Below are positions 63,466 to 64,000 of a stretch of DNA of 64,000 nt, piece by piece. This stretch comes from Acetobacter malorum (GTDB taxonomy: Bacteria > Pseudomonadota > Alphaproteobacteria > Acetobacterales > Acetobacteraceae). How positions within the stretch are numbered: the stretch's first letter is position 1; every line of letters begins with the position of its first letter. Below the pieces are notes generated by a model, which had not been told where the DNA came from, ran no database searches, and was given only the letters and a program-made list of their open reading frames with translations. The stretch is from positions 1 through 64,000 of the forward strand of contig NZ_LHZC01000053.1 in NCBI RefSeq assembly GCF_001580615.1, in the 5' to 3' direction. Both the position numbers and the translations under genes were made by a program.

Positions 63466-64000
63466 TGTCAGAAGAGGGAGTGAAGCTCAGTCACAAGTTC
63501 CACACACTTGGAGCCGAGATAGAGGATACAGCCTCAGCCCGATACCATGCGAAAGACGCCCTTCTTTCCTTGCCTGGCGCGATACGCCCAACGGAAGGAT
63601 CGGTTCCGGCCCTCTCCTCCGACGCTTATGAACGGGCGACGGGCAAGAAGAAGTCCATAAATCCAGACACACTGGCCGACTATCGCCGTCGTATCCTGTC
63701 GAAGCTCGAAACCTACAAGCTAAACAGGGGCATATCGATCCATACCCCGCAGGAAGATCTTGATCCTGTCGATTTTACCTTGTGGCTCATGGCGGGAAAG
63801 AAAGAGATCGTCAGTGCTACGTGGCGCGTTTATCGCTGCGCTCTGCAATATTATCTGCAGGAATGGCACCACGAAAACACTGAAAAAGCCCAGCAGATTA
63901 TTATGGGTGACATTCACAATCGTCTCCATGGCCGAACTGAAGGAACCAAAACGCGCAGCCGGAGAGACGGTGTCTCGAAAACATCGGCCAAATCACCCAA
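63466..64000 (+). CDS. Possible tyrosine recombinase N-terminal part (runs off right edge)
   Basis: The frame is open to the window end (178 codons and one base). GGAG lies six bases before the ATG. The block SINPDTLADYRRRILSKLET, then LDPVDFTLWLMAGKKEIVSA and TWRVYRCALQYYLQEW, resembles the helical core-binding domain at the front of tyrosine site-specific recombinases. The catalytic domain with its R-H-R-Y residues is not in the window, so the call is a fold-level guess. Confidence 0.4.

Overview
The window looks like one large accessory replicon, most likely a plasmid, of an alphaproteobacterium. An acetic-acid-bacterium-like host (Acetobacteraceae) is my best guess, from moderate GC, the CheD/STAS-type chemosensory gene set, type I-E-like CRISPR repeats and an IncI-like thin-pilus operon. 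The sequence alone does not prove the genus. I saw no rRNA, tRNA or ribosomal protein genes, and most genes lie in accessory operons.

Layout. 1-6567 (minus): 5' part of a giant autotransporter adhesin that runs off the left edge. 6656-10357 (minus): four genes including a PspA-like coiled-coil protein and a membrane-anchored DUF2491-like protein, similar in content to the E. coli yjfJ/yjfK pair. 10620-11147 (plus): a metallophosphoesterase. 11235-19603 (minus): a complete chemosensory cluster, in transcription order MCP, STAS, CheY, CheA, CheW, CheR, CheB, CheY, CheD and a possible CheZ-like phosphatase. 19639-20843: two unknown plus-strand genes. 20921-23946 (minus): six tightly packed genes, mostly unknown, ending in a heptose-7-phosphate kinase. 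24130-26831: unknown genes. 26844-29901 (minus): MotE-like protein, bactofilin and a sigma-70 factor. 30217-32745 (plus): SSB, a methyltransferase-like protein, an LTXXQ (Spy/CpxP-like) periplasmic protein and a secreted protein.

33018-43932 (plus): a type IVb (IncI thin-pilus type) operon pilL-N-O-P-Q-Q'-R-S-M, where Q' is a truncated, Walker-A-defective copy of PilQ. 44034-47189: unknown genes plus two CRISPR loci without cas genes, one intact (5 repeats) and one strongly decayed. 47451-49305: an unknown protein, an HCX5R phosphatase and a membrane-anchored DUF2726-like protein. 49450-53637 (minus): dotD, dotC and a gene encoding a DotB-like ATPase fused to a PilT/PilU-like ATPase. 53638-55909: 2.3 kb without a credible gene but rich in repeats, with a DnaA-box-like site, iteron-like repeats, about fifteen ~19-nt degenerate repeats and a T-rich tract; it is a candidate origin or transfer region. 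55910-59824: unknown genes and a self-regulated-looking winged-helix gene. 60153-61690 (minus): an AbiE-type toxin-antitoxin pair with a large operator region. 62021-64000: a Sel1/TPR-like protein, a small membrane protein and the start of a possible recombinase.

How it may fit together: the Pil genes make a thin pilus, DotB/C/D belong to a type IVB (conjugation-type) apparatus, and the fused ATPase physically joins the two machines. The chemosensory cluster has no flagellar genes beside it and could steer pilus-based behaviour. The sigma factor, SSB and toxin-antitoxin pair fit a self-maintaining plasmid. The remaining Dot/Tra genes must lie outside the window if the transfer system is complete.
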